Below, one piece after another: positions 8,540 to 17,808 of a DNA stretch of 64,000 nt. The translations under genes were made by a program, and so were the position numbers. The notes below the pieces were generated by a model that saw only the letters and a list, made by a program, of their open reading frames with translations, did no database searches and had not been told where the DNA came from. The DNA is from DATBJG01 sp963790545. Its GTDB lineage: Bacteria > Acidobacteriota > Vicinamibacteria > Vicinamibacterales > JAMQPK01. How positions within the stretch are numbered: position 1 is the first letter of the stretch; each line of letters starts with the position of its first letter. The stretch spans positions 62,001 through 126,000 of the forward strand of contig CAWBPA010000018.1 of NCBI GenBank assembly GCA_963790545.1, written 5' to 3'.

Positions 8540-10168
8540 ATGAGTCAGAAGCTGACGGTCCATGATCCCCGCGGCTATCCACCGAAGATCGTCGGCAAGC
8601 GCCTGGCACCGCGGTTGTCAACGCTCGATGGAAAGACGATCTACCTGGTCGACTGCCTGTTCGATAACTCAGATGTGTTCATGGACCAGTTGAAGCACTG
8701 GTTCGGGGAGCGCCTGCCCGCGGTAAACGTCCGTACGATCCGGCCAAAGGAAACCTGGTCCGACGACCAGGCGATGCGTGCCAGCATCGCCACCGATGGC
8801 GATGCCGCGATCCTCGGCGTCGGTCTTTGAAGTACTTGCAGCCCGACGGTCGTCGGGTTGGCGGCGGCGCTGGAACAGGACGGGATTCCGTCGGTGGCCG
8901 TGCACACAAACGTGTTCGCGCGGCTCTGCAAGGCCACGGCGCTTTCCATGGGCATGCCGCGCCTGCGCCAGGCGTACGTGCCGCAGCCGGTGGTCGACCG
9001 CTCGCCAACCGACCTGCGGACATACATCGACGGCACCGATCCCGTCTCGGGGAGACCCTTCATGCAGGGGGTGCTCGACGGCCTCACCGTCGCACTCGAC
9101 GAAGCGGACCTGCAGGGCGTGTCGTTCGATCGCACGACGCCGCGACTGCTCGAGCCCGACATTGAAGATCACCTGCAGCGGCTGTTCGAGGAGAATTGCT
9201 GGACCGATTTCATGCCGATCACGCTTCCGACCGAGGCGCGCGTGGAGGCGATGCTCAAGGGGACGAGCCACCCAGCCGACGAGGTGGTGGGACGACTCCG
9301 TCCAACTGCGTTCCGAGAATTCTGGGAATTCACCGTGGAAAAGGTCGCGGTGAACGCCGTCATGGCCGGCGCGCGGCCGCAGTACTTCCCGGTGATTCTC
9401 GCGCTTGCTTCCAGCGGCATCAGCGCACGGTCCAGCAGTACCAATTCTTTTGCGACGATCTCCGTTGTCAACGGCCCGATTCGAAACGAGATTGGGATGA
9501 ACTCGGGCATTGGCGCGATGGGCCCCTACAACCACGCCAACGCGACAATCGGGCGGGCCTTCGGTCTGCTATCGCAAAATCTCCAGGGCGGGTCGGTCCC
9601 GGGCGACACCTACATGGGGTCGCTCGGCAACTGGTACGCGTATACGGCTGTCCTCCCCGAAGCCGAGGAGCGCAGTCCGTGGCAGCCGCTGCACGTGCAG
9701 AAAGGCTTCAAGCCCACCGACAGCATTGCCACGGTCTTTTTTGGCGGGTGGTACACGCATGCCGGGTACGGCCCGCGGGCCACCTGGAAGGAAAAGATGC
9801 GCCACACGCTCGCCGCAGTCGAGCAGTACAGCCCGCCGCTCGTCGTGATCGATCCGATCGCCGCGCGCGGCTTCGTCGATCTCGGCTTCGACACGAAGGA
9901 AAAGCTGATCGGCTGGTGCGCCGACAACGCGCTCCTGACGGCGCGGGAGTACTGGGACAATCAGTGGATTCAGTACCTTATGCGGCCGCGCGCCGTTGCC
10001 GGCGTCGAGCCGTATGCGTCGCGGCTCCACGCCAAACCCGACGAGCTCATCAAGATCTTCGAGCCGTCGGAGATCAACATCGTCGTCGCGGGCGGCGAGA
10101 CGCAGGGCGCATGGAAGATGATCAGCGGCTCGTTGCGGGCGAAAGTGTCGATCGACGCGTGGCGATGA
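8540..10168 (+). CDS. UGSC-like selenoprotein, in-frame UGA = Sec97
   Basis: One 542-residue protein read through a UGA at 8828-8830. The first 96 codons end ILGVGL; after the UGA the same frame continues STCSPTVVGLAAALEQDG and stays open to 10168, with VAVNAVMAGARPQYFPVILA, VVNGPIRNEIGMNSG and NHANATIGRAF. The context GVGL-U-STC matches the UGSC family of (seleno)proteins, with U-x-x-C as the redox pair, here USTC rather than UGSC. A 9-bp hairpin with a GGTC loop begins 8 bases after the UGA. GAGGA precedes ATG 8540, whereas the downstream TTG at 8858 has no start context. Likely a cytoplasmic redox enzyme; the exact reaction is unknown. A naive gene caller would split it in two. Confidence 0.82.
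8831..8862 (+). promoter_or_regulatory. SECIS-like hairpin for UGA recoding
   Basis: Directly after UGA 8828-8830, bases 8839-8847 (CAGCCCGAC) pair with 8852-8860 (GTCGGGTTG, one G-U pair) around a four-base loop GGTC (8848-8851). Bacterial SECIS elements place an apical loop containing GGU about 16-37 bases after the UGA for SelB binding. Here the loop starts 18 bases after it. Confidence 0.7.
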
Positions 10169-10265
10169 TCCTTTCATCGGGCTTCCGCGCAAGGTCGTGC
10201 TCCAATCACTCGATGCGCAGCTACTATGCGCGTTTCGGTCGCGGATCGTGGAGGCGCGCCTGATC

Positions 10266-11249
10266 ATGGCAGACCCTGTCGAATCATTGCTTCAACTGTC
10301 CGCGGGCTATTACGTCTCCCGGTCTCTGCACGCGGTGGCTGACCTCGGCGTCGCAGATGCGCTCGGTGACACGCCCCAACCGGCAGCATCACTCGCCGCG
10401 ACAACCGGTGCGGAGGCCGGCGCGCTTGATCGCGTGCTGCGCCTGCTCTCGCTGTACGGTGTCTTCGATTACAGGAACGGTGTCGTCGCGCACACGCCGA
10501 CATCACGCATGCTGCGCCAAGACCATCCTCAGTCGATGCGCCCGCTCGTGCGCATGTTCGGTCTGCAGGGCTTCTGGGCGGCGGTTGGCGAGCTGGGTTC
10601 GGCAATCAGGACGGGCGAACCCAGCGCGAGTCGCGCGCTGCCTGGCGGCATCTGGGGTTACCTGACACAGAACCCAGAGGCGAGCCGTATCTTCGGAGAG
10701 GCGATGACCGCGAAGGCGCACGGCCACATCGCCGGCATCCTCGCAACGTACGACTTCTCCAACTTCAAGGTGATCGCCGACATCGGAGGAGGCCGCGGCC
10801 ACTTAATCCAGGCGATCATCACAGCCACACCAACGGCGTCGGGCGTGCTCTTTGACCAGCCGCACGTCGTCAAAGAAGCGGCTGCCGTCACGTCCGATCG
10901 GCTGCACGTCGTGGGCGGGGACTTCTTCAACGATCCGCTTCCCGTTGCTGACGCCTACATCCTGATGGAAGTGATTCACGACTGGGACGACGACGCGTCT
11001 CGACAGATCCTTCGCGCGGTCAGGCGGGCGGCTCGCGCACATGCGAAGCTGCTACTCATTGAGGCGTTGCTACCGGACGAGTCCACGCCGAACTGGCCGA
11101 CGACACTCGACATCGTCATGCTGACCATCGGGGGACGACAGCGGATGCTTCGTGAGTACTCGGAACTTCTCGGCCAATCCGGCTTTGTCATGACGCGCGA
11201 CATCGACACGCGTTCAGGAATATCGATTATCGAAGCTGCAGCCCTGTGA
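10266..11249 (+). CDS. SAM-dependent O-methyltransferase (plant-type/CrtF-like)
   Basis: A 327-residue class I methyltransferase with the two-part architecture of the Methyltransf_2 family. An N-terminal dimerisation/winged-helix domain carries GYYVSRSLHAVADLGVADAL and LDRVLRLLSLYGVF. The catalytic domain follows, with motif I VIADIGGGRGHLIQAI, DQPHVV, GGDFFNDPLPVADAYILMEVIHDWDDDASRQIL and a C-terminal MLREYSELLGQSGF. The HDWDD motif holds the usual catalytic His region of O-methyltransferases. ATG 10266 follows GGAGG at 10250-10254. The acceptor substrate is unknown. It follows the selenoprotein by about 100 bases on the same strand. Confidence 0.82.
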   Translation: MADPVESLLQLSAGYYVSRSLHAVADLGVADALGDTPQPAASLAATTGAEAGALDRVLRLLSLYGVFDYRNGVVAHTPTSRMLRQDHPQSMRPLVRMFGLQGFWAAVGELGSAIRTGEPSASRALPGGIWGYLTQNPEASRIFGEAMTAKAHGHIAGILATYDFSNFKVIADIGGGRGHLIQAIITATPTASGVLFDQPHVVKEAAAVTSDRLHVVGGDFFNDPLPVADAYILMEVIHDWDDDASRQILRAVRRAARAHAKLLLIEALLPDESTPNWPTTLDIVMLTIGGRQRMLREYSELLGQSGFVMTRDIDTRSGISIIEAAAL

Positions 11250-11421
11250 CGACGGCGGAAGGCCGAAAAGGCTGATTCCCGCGCCACATGGAAACCTTCG
11301 GTTGCTGCTCCGTCGGAAAATGGCGCATTGACGAGCGTTCGTGCCGACGTTGGAAAGAAAACACGGATTGTTGGCTACAATCAGAAGATTGCGACGTCGC
11401 TATTTGTGTACGGATGAGCTC

Positions 11422-14277
11422 ATGATTAATCACACTCGCGTCCGGTTCGTGCTTCTTGTCGCCACCGTCGTCGCCGCGCTGGGCCTGGCCCGCGCGCAGC
11501 AGGTGGCACCGCCGCCAATCCCCGAAGCGGTCCGCGCCGCCACGCTCGAGCAGATCGTGCCGGTGGATCCGCTGATCACGGTCGGCACACTGCCCAATGG
11601 CTTCCGCTACTACATCCGCGAGAACCGGCTGCCGCAGGCCCGCGCCGAGCTGCGGCTCGCGGTCAATGCGGGGTCCGTGCTGGAGGACGAGGACCAGCGG
11701 GGCCTGGCCCACTTCGTTGAACACATGGCCTTCAACGGCACACAGCAGTTTCCCGGCGGTGCCGTTGGCGACTTCATGCAGTCGCTCGGCATGCGCTTCG
11801 GCGCGCACGTCAACGCGCACACTGGCTTCGACGAAACGGTCTACGAGCTGCAAGTGCCAACCGACAACCCATCGGTGATCGAGAAGTCGCTCGCTGTCCT
11901 CGAGGACTTTGCGCACAACGTCACGTTCGATCCGCAGGAGATCGATAAGGAGCGCGGAGTCATCCTCGAGGAGTGGCGCCTCGGACTTGGTGCCGGCGCC
12001 CGGATTCAGGACGCACAGTTCCCGGTGCTGCTCAAAGGCTCGCGCTACGCGGAACGGCTGCCTATCGGCAAGCCCGAGATTATCCGCAACGTCAATTACG
12101 ATCGGCTCAAGCAGTTCTATACGGACTGGTATCGCCCCGACATGATGGCCGTGATCGTCGTCGGCGACTTCAACAAGGCCGCGATCGAGGCGCAGATTAA
12201 GTCGCGTTTCGGTGCGATCCCAGCGCCTTCCTCACCCCGGCAGAAACCGATGTACACCGTGCCGAATCAGACAGGCACGACCTACTCGGTACTCACCGAC
12301 CCTGAGGCCACCAGCACCCTCCTCAGCGTCACCAGCACGATGAAAGCGCGCGAGCACGTGACGATCGGCGCGTATCGCCAGCATTACATGGTGGAGCAGC
12401 TGTTCGGTGCGATGTTGACCGCACGCCTCGACGAGATCGCGCAGGCGCCCAACGCGCCGTTCCTGCGTGCGCAAACTGATCGCAGCCTCTTTGTGAAATC
12501 CATCGAAGTGACAAGCCTCGATGCGCTGGTTGCGAAAGGCAGCGTCGAACGGGGGTTGGCGGCGCTCTTCACCGAGCTGGCTCGCGTGGCACGTTTTGGA
12601 TTTACCGCACCAGAGTTGACCCGCATGAAGCTGAATCTCGAGCGAGGTCTCCAGCGTTCGGTCATCGAGAAAGACAAGAGCCCCTCCGGTCCGCTGGCCG
12701 ACGAGTTCGTCCGTAACTTCATTCAGCAAGAACCGATTCCGGGCATCGTCTATGAGTACGGTTTGAACCAGCGATTTTCGCCGGAGATAACGCTGGCCGA
12801 GGTCAACGCCGTGGCCAAGGACTGGATGCCCGATCGCAACCGGGTCGTCGCGATTGCGGCGCCCGAGGGCGACAAGGCGACCCTGCCCGACGACGTGAAG
12901 CTCGCTGCCGTGATCAGCGGCGGCAGCAGCGAGCGACTGACGGCATACGTCGACACGGTGAGCAATCGTCCGTTGCTGGATCGCGCACCCTCGGCCGGAG
13001 CCGTTGCCACCACCTCAGCCAACGAGACGGTGGGCATCACCGAATGGACGCTCTCAAATGGCGTTCGCGTGGTGCTCAAGCCGACGACGTTCAAAGAGGA
13101 CGAGATCCTGTTTCGTGCGGTCAGCCCGGGAGGGATGTCGCTGGCGAGCGATGAGGACTTCATCCCCGCCCGAACGGCCGACGCGGTGATCGAGCAAGGT
13201 GGCCTCGGCAGCTTCAGCAGACTCGATCTCGACAAAGTCCTCGCGGGCACGACCGCGTCGGTGAGAGCCGACATCAACACTACGGAGGAAGGACTGGCCG
13301 GCGGCGCCGCGCGCAAAGACCTCGAGACGATGTTCCAGTTGATCTACCTCACCTTCACAGCGCCGCGGGCGGATCCGGTGGCGTTCAAGACGATGACCGA
13401 TCAATTGAAGGTTGCGCTGGCCAACGGTCAGGCGCAGCCGGATGTGCTGTTCAATCAGACACTCGACGCCGCGGTAAGCCAGAACCATCCTCGCGCGCAG
13501 CCGCTCACGCCCGCAAGCGTCGATCGGATGAACCTCGACAAATCGCTGGACTTCTACAAGGATCGCTTCGCCGATGCCAGCGACTTCATCTTTGTCTTCG
13601 TCGGCAGCGTCGATCTGCCGACGATGAAGCCGCTGGTGGAGAAATATCTGGGCAGTCTGCCCTCCGAGCGCCGGAAGGAGACGGTGAAGGACGTCGGCAT
13701 TCGTCCACCGCCTGGAATCGTCGAGAGGCAGGTGAAAAGCGGTATCGCTCCTCGCAGCGAGGTCAGGATCGTCTTCACAGGACCATTCCAGAACGACCAG
13801 CAGCATCGCGTGATTGCCACTGCGATGACGGACACGCTCGCCGGCAATCTGCAGCGGACGCTGCGCGAGGATTTGGGCGGCACGTACGGCGTGAGCGTAG
13901 TGCCGCGGTATGCGAAGCGCCCGACGCCCGAGTACCGCATCACGATTTCATTCGCCTGCGACCCGGCTCGGACCGACAGTCTCGTCAAGACCGCGTTTCA
14001 GGTGATTGACACCTACAAGAAACTCGGACCGGGACAGGGTCAGGTGACCGACACGCGCGCCACGCTGCTACGAGATCTCGAGACGAACATCGCGAACAAT
14101 GAATACTTGCTGAACCAGATCCTGTTCAAATATGAGTTCGGCGAGGATGTGAACGAGGTCTACAACATGCGTCCGTTTTACGATCAGGTCACGGCCGCAG
14201 CACTCCGCGACGCGGCGCAGCAGTACCTGAACACAACGCGCTATGTCGAGGTCCGGCTGTTGCCGGATACCCGCTAG
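11422..14277 (+). CDS. M16 family zinc metallopeptidase (two-domain)
   Basis: A 951-residue secreted peptidase of the pitrilysin/insulinase clan. A signal peptide (VRFVLLVATVVAALGLARAQQ) is followed by the active domain with the inverted zinc motif GLAHFVEHMAFNG (His97, Glu100, His101) and a downstream ligand region EIDKERGVILEEW. A second half (from about residue 540, ITEWTLSNGVRVVLKPT) is the inactive M16 repeat, ending with LREDLGGTYGVSVVP. Length and duplication match PqqL-like periplasmic or outer-membrane enzymes. ATG 11422 is chosen because the signal peptide starts there; an in-frame GTG at 11341 would add 27 basic residues. It is monocistronic. Confidence 0.88.
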   Translation: MINHTRVRFVLLVATVVAALGLARAQQVAPPPIPEAVRAATLEQIVPVDPLITVGTLPNGFRYYIRENRLPQARAELRLAVNAGSVLEDEDQRGLAHFVEHMAFNGTQQFPGGAVGDFMQSLGMRFGAHVNAHTGFDETVYELQVPTDNPSVIEKSLAVLEDFAHNVTFDPQEIDKERGVILEEWRLGLGAGARIQDAQFPVLLKGSRYAERLPIGKPEIIRNVNYDRLKQFYTDWYRPDMMAVIVVGDFNKAAIEAQIKSRFGAIPAPSSPRQKPMYTVPNQTGTTYSVLTDPEATSTLLSVTSTMKAREHVTIGAYRQHYMVEQLFGAMLTARLDEIAQAPNAPFLRAQTDRSLFVKSIEVTSLDALVAKGSVERGLAALFTELARVARFGFTAPELTRMKLNLERGLQRSVIEKDKSPSGPLADEFVRNFIQQEPIPGIVYEYGLNQRFSPEITLAEVNAVAKDWMPDRNRVVAIAAPEGDKATLPDDVKLAAVISGGSSERLTAYVDTVSNRPLLDRAPSAGAVATTSANETVGITEWTLSNGVRVVLKPTTFKEDEILFRAVSPGGMSLASDEDFIPARTADAVIEQGGLGSFSRLDLDKVLAGTTASVRADINTTEEGLAGGAARKDLETMFQLIYLTFTAPRADPVAFKTMTDQLKVALANGQAQPDVLFNQTLDAAVSQNHPRAQPLTPASVDRMNLDKSLDFYKDRFADASDFIFVFVGSVDLPTMKPLVEKYLGSLPSERRKETVKDVGIRPPPGIVERQVKSGIAPRSEVRIVFTGPFQNDQQHRVIATAMTDTLAGNLQRTLREDLGGTYGVSVVPRYAKRPTPEYRITISFACDPARTDSLVKTAFQVIDTYKKLGPGQGQVTDTRATLLRDLETNIANNEYLLNQILFKYEFGEDVNEVYNMRPFYDQVTAAALRDAAQQYLNTTRYVEVRLLPDTR

Positions 14278-14295
14278 CCCCCTTTGCGGTGAGAC

Positions 14296-14550
14296 TTACG
14301 ACTGCTTCTCGACAACCACCCGCCCATCCTTGTTCAAGTAGACGCGATACTTGTTCCCATCCATGCACGAGGCGGCGTAATCGCTTTCGGCCAGCACCGT
14401 GACGGCGACGACCTCGCCGCATGGCATTCCGTGCAGCGCGATCACCGCCGTGAGATCTTTCTTGAGCTTCTCCTCTTCGGCAGGAGCTTGCGCGGTCAAG
14501 ACGGCCGCCACAACAAGCGATTGGAACAGTGCCACAGTGAGTTTGGTCAT
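14296..14550 (-). CDS. Small secreted protein of unknown function
   Basis: An 84-residue protein with a Sec signal peptide (KLTVALFQSLVVAAVLTAQA) and a short mature domain with two cysteines (GMPCGEVV and AASCMDGNKY), which could form a disulfide outside the cytoplasm. The end reads YRVYLNKDGRVVVEKQS. It lies 13 bases downstream of a lipoprotein gene on the same strand and is probably cotranscribed with it. No family is recognised. Confidence 0.6.
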   Translation of the reverse strand: MTKLTVALFQSLVVAAVLTAQAPAEEEKLKKDLTAVIALHGMPCGEVVAVTVLAESDYAASCMDGNKYRVYLNKDGRVVVEKQS

Positions 14551-14563
14551 AAGTAGTCCCCGT

Positions 14564-15328
14564 TCAGCCTGCCACGGTCGCGAACTTTTTCGGATCCGCG
14601 AGCAGGTCCCAGATCGCCTCCCGTGACGCCACGATGGAGGACGCGAGTCTCGGATCTTTGTCCTGCAGCAGCGACAGTACTTTCATCAATAAGAGGTCGT
14701 ACGCCCTGCGCAGATCGGTCTTCGTGAGCTTCGACTTGCCCCCGTGGTAGTCGCGAACCTCGTCGAGCAGATCGTCGACCTTGTTCTTGAGCGACAGTTT
14801 CGTGAAAACGCCGATTGCCGGCGTGGACTTGACCTCCTCTTTCAATGCATCCAAGTCGAGCGTCGGGGTTGCGGCCTTGCTTGCGGCCGGCGCGACGGGG
14901 TTCGCTGCCTTCGGTGCAGCCGGCGCGGCAGGTTTGGGCTGCCCCGGCGAGGGTGCCGGCGGCTTCGGGGCAGGCGATGACGGCGCCGACGGTGTGGGTT
15001 TCGCAACAGGCAGCGGCGACGTCGGTGCTGTTGGCGTGGCGACCGGCGGCGGTGGCGCTGCTGGTGTGACGACTGGTTCCTGCGGCGACGGCGCTGCTGG
15101 TTTGTCAACGGCCTCGGGCGACGGGGGTGGTGTTGATTTGGCGACCGGTTCCTGCGTCGCTGGCGCGGTTGGCGTCGGTGCAGTCGGCTCGGTCGCCGGA
15201 TCAGCAGGCTCCGTTGAGGCTGGTTCCTTCACGGCAATCTGGGGATCCGGCGGCAGCGTGTCGGGCTTGTGGCCGACGCAACCTGCTGCGAACAGCAGTA
15301 GCAGGACGACAGCGGAACCGGTGCGCAT
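14564..15328 (-). CDS. Lipoprotein with long Pro/Ala-rich linker
   Basis: A 254-residue lipoprotein. The signal sequence VVLLLLFAAGCVG places the lipid-modified Cys at residue 17. Residues 25-150 are a low-complexity, Pro-, Ala- and Thr-rich linker. The last 100 residues form a charged helical domain (LDLDALKEEVKSTPAIGVFTKL and LRRAYDLLLMKVLSLLQDKD). It has the form of an envelope-anchored protein that reaches into the periplasm. The linker DNA is a strongly G-biased repeat, which also opens a long artefactual reading frame on the other strand. Function unknown. Confidence 0.72.
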   Translation of the reverse strand: MRTGSAVVLLLLFAAGCVGHKPDTLPPDPQIAVKEPASTEPADPATEPTAPTPTAPATQEPVAKSTPPPSPEAVDKPAAPSPQEPVVTPAAPPPPVATPTAPTSPLPVAKPTPSAPSSPAPKPPAPSPGQPKPAAPAAPKAANPVAPAASKAATPTLDLDALKEEVKSTPAIGVFTKLSLKNKVDDLLDEVRDYHGGKSKLTKTDLRRAYDLLLMKVLSLLQDKDPRLASSIVASREAIWDLLADPKKFATVAG

Positions 15329-15519
15329 CTGCGAACCCTCGTTGCAACTATCGTACCCGACAAACCCGACGAGCCGCGCAGAGGAGACCGCAGCGCCGGA
15401 GGAACCTCGCTGAGTGGTCTGACCACTATTCTTGACAGCGACAGAAGCGTGCCGCTTCTTCTCTGGACAGAGCTCGCACCGGACCGGTTCACGTCTGAGC
15501 CGAGGCCTGGACGAATCGC

Positions 15520-16164
15520 TCAGCGCTTACAGCTTATCGAGATCCCCTCGCGGCTGGTCTTGTCGATGGTTGTCACAGCGTCGGGCAGGGTCTTGAGATG
15601 AGCCAGGAAGTCGCGGATTCCCCGACCGACCCAGAGGCCCGACACGTTGTGGGCCGTGAAGCACCCTTTGGGCACGAGCTTCGGCCAGACGGCGATGAGG
15701 TAGTTCTTGTAGCACTCCTTGTCGGCGTCCGAAAACACAAAGTCGAACGGGCCGGAGAGCGCGGGCACGATCTCGTGCGCGTCGCCGAGGCGCGCATCGA
15801 TAAACGGCGCGAGCCCGGCTTCCTTGAAGTTGGCGCGCGCAGTCTGGTGCCGCCCCGGATCGATCTCAACAGTCGTCAACCTACCATTCGTCTTGGCCAA
15901 TGCCCAGGCGATCCAGATGCCCGAGTGACCAGTAGAGGTCCCGATCTCGAGGGCGCTCGTGAACTTGTGCTTGAGGATCAGGTTATGCAGAACTCTGCCG
16001 TCACTCTCGGGAACATTGAGGTCACGCCACGTTCCACGGTGGCGGTCGAGAAATGCCTGCACCCCGGCGTCCAGTTTAGCAGCGCGATCCTGACTCGTGA
16101 CACTACTCGACAGAGTCGCCGCCAGTAACAGGCCGCCGCCCAGACCGAGCATCAGTCGTCCCAT
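15520..16164 (-). CDS. SAM-dependent O-methyltransferase, exported-type N-terminus
   Basis: A 214-residue class I methyltransferase of the catechol/caffeoyl-CoA type. Motif I is SALEIGTSTGHSGIWIAWAL, followed by LTTVEID, a motif-II region with DARLGDAHEIVPAL, and FDFVFSDADKECYKNYL with the acidic metal-binding cluster. The N-terminus MLGLGGGLLLAATLSSSVTSQ looks like a signal peptide, unusual for a SAM enzyme though seen in acidobacterial homologues; an internal start is possible but no good ribosome site is evident. It ends EGISISCKR. Substrate unknown. Confidence 0.75.
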   Translation of the reverse strand: MGRLMLGLGGGLLLAATLSSSVTSQDRAAKLDAGVQAFLDRHRGTWRDLNVPESDGRVLHNLILKHKFTSALEIGTSTGHSGIWIAWALAKTNGRLTTVEIDPGRHQTARANFKEAGLAPFIDARLGDAHEIVPALSGPFDFVFSDADKECYKNYLIAVWPKLVPKGCFTAHNVSGLWVGRGIRDFLAHLKTLPDAVTTIDKTSREGISISCKR

Positions 16165-16320
16165 GGTTCAGCTCCCTGCCTCTGCGCAAGGTCATCATTG
16201 GTCAGGAAGGCGTCATCAATCGGATGCTCCTGACACATGAACCCAGCGCGGTATACTACGCCGCGTTGGCCCGCTCAGCCCCTTTGTCTCTTTGAATCAT
16301 CGAGAAGGGCTTCTGCAGTG

Positions 16321-17718
16321 ATGAGCATCACCAGTCTCGAAGACGTCATACAAGCGGCAGGAAACCCGGTCACGCTGCTGCGCAATCTGCAGACCGGACC
16401 CAACGTGTATCCCGGCGTGCCGCCTGAATTCACCAACTGGCGAGACGAGACGCAGGCATGGCAAAAAACCTGCGTGCTCTTCAACCAGTCCTACCACATG
16501 GTCGACCTGGCCGTGGAAGGACCCGACGCCCTGAAACTCCTCACGCACGTCGGAGTCAACAGCTTCGCCGGCTTCGCCGTGGACAAGGCCAAACAGTTCG
16601 TACCATGCAGCTACGACGGCTATGTGATCGGCGACGTGATCCTGTTCTACCTGGGCCCGAATCAATTCAACCTCGTGGGACGGATCCCGGTGCTCAATTG
16701 GATTCGCTTTCACGCGGCCACCGGCGGCTACGACGTCAAGGTGGCGCTCGACGAACGCTCGGCCGCGCGCAAGGACCCCTTCAATCGCAAGTCGTACCGG
16801 TTCCAGCTTCAAGGCCCGAACGCCATGAAGGTGATGGAGAAGGTGCTGGGTTCGCGTCCGCCCGAGCTCAAGTTTTTCACCATGGGTCACATCACGATCG
16901 CCGGCAAGTCCGTGCGCACGCTGAGGCACGGGATGGCCGGGCAGCCAGGATTCGAGATGTTCGGACCGTTCGCGGAAGGCGAAGCCGTGCGCGAGGCGAT
17001 CGTCAGGGCCGGCGAGCCGTTCGGACTGCAGCAGGCTGGCGGCCGCGCCTATTCGGCGAACACGCTGGAATCGGGTTGGATTCCTTCCCCCCTCGCGGCT
17101 GTTTATACCGGCGACAAGATGAAGTCCTATCGCCAGTGGCTCCCGGCCGATTGTTACGAGGCGAAGGCGTCGATCGGCGGCAGCTTCAATTCGCCGAACA
17201 TCGAAGACTACTACCTGACGCCCTGGGACCTCGGCTACGGAACGCACGTCAAATTCGATCATGATTTCATCGGCCGCGAGGCGCTCGAGACGCGCGCCAA
17301 GGGGCCCCATCGCAAGAAGGTCACGCTCGCGCTCGATACCGAAGACGTGATGCACGCTATTGGCAGCCAGTTCCAGAAGGACCATCGGGCAAAGTTCATC
17401 GAATTTCCCTCAGCCGTCTATTCCATGCACCCCTACGACAAGGTCATGAAGAACGGCAAGACGATTGGTATCTCGACCTGGGTGGGCTACAGCGCGAATG
17501 AAGGCAAGATGCTGACGCTGGCGATTCTTGATGCCGAGCACGCAGCGAATGGCAATGAAGTGATCTTCGTATGGGGCGAAGAAAACGGCGGCACATCCAA
17601 GCCGGCCGTCGAGCGCCATGAACAGATGGAGATGCGCGCGATCGTCAGCCCGGTACCTTACAGCGAGGTGGCACGCGCCGAGTACGCCGAGCGCGGCTGG
17701 CGCACCGGCAGCCGGTAA
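16321..17718 (+). CDS. LigM/DesA-like tetrahydrofolate-dependent O-demethylase
   Basis: A 465-residue protein of the GcvT (aminomethyltransferase) fold. The start, VTLLRNLQTGPNVYPGVPPEFTNWRDE, then AVLF-like VLFNQSYHMVDL, KAKQFVPCSYDGYVIGDVILFYL and YRFQLQGPNAMKVMEKVLG, closely parallels LigM-type demethylases that move the methyl group of vanillate or 3-O-methylgallate to tetrahydrofolate. Length matches LigM (about 470). GAGAAGG lies before the start; a GTG at 16318 is equally possible. Such an enzyme would use lignin-derived methoxyaromatics. No ring-cleavage genes are adjacent, so the substrate is inferred from family resemblance only. Confidence 0.78.
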   Translation: MSITSLEDVIQAAGNPVTLLRNLQTGPNVYPGVPPEFTNWRDETQAWQKTCVLFNQSYHMVDLAVEGPDALKLLTHVGVNSFAGFAVDKAKQFVPCSYDGYVIGDVILFYLGPNQFNLVGRIPVLNWIRFHAATGGYDVKVALDERSAARKDPFNRKSYRFQLQGPNAMKVMEKVLGSRPPELKFFTMGHITIAGKSVRTLRHGMAGQPGFEMFGPFAEGEAVREAIVRAGEPFGLQQAGGRAYSANTLESGWIPSPLAAVYTGDKMKSYRQWLPADCYEAKASIGGSFNSPNIEDYYLTPWDLGYGTHVKFDHDFIGREALETRAKGPHRKKVTLALDTEDVMHAIGSQFQKDHRAKFIEFPSAVYSMHPYDKVMKNGKTIGISTWVGYSANEGKMLTLAILDAEHAANGNEVIFVWGEENGGTSKPAVERHEQMEMRAIVSPVPYSEVARAEYAERGWRTGSR

Positions 17719-17808
17719 GTCATTTGGCTCGCCCCTTGTATCCCTGAGCGACCGACCATTGGGATTGAATAGACGGAGGCGTGTCGCGTCCGCCCAACGC
17801 GGCCGTGA

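Noticed and set aside
8858..10168. Separate 436-residue gene starting with TTG at 8858
   Set aside because: Same frame as the upstream gene, no ribosome site, and conserved residues run across the UGA. Better explained as one selenoprotein.
14781..15413. Forward Gly/Ala-rich frame resembling a PE-PGRS protein
   Set aside because: It is the complement of the Pro/Ala linker of the lipoprotein gene, which has a signal peptide and lipobox.
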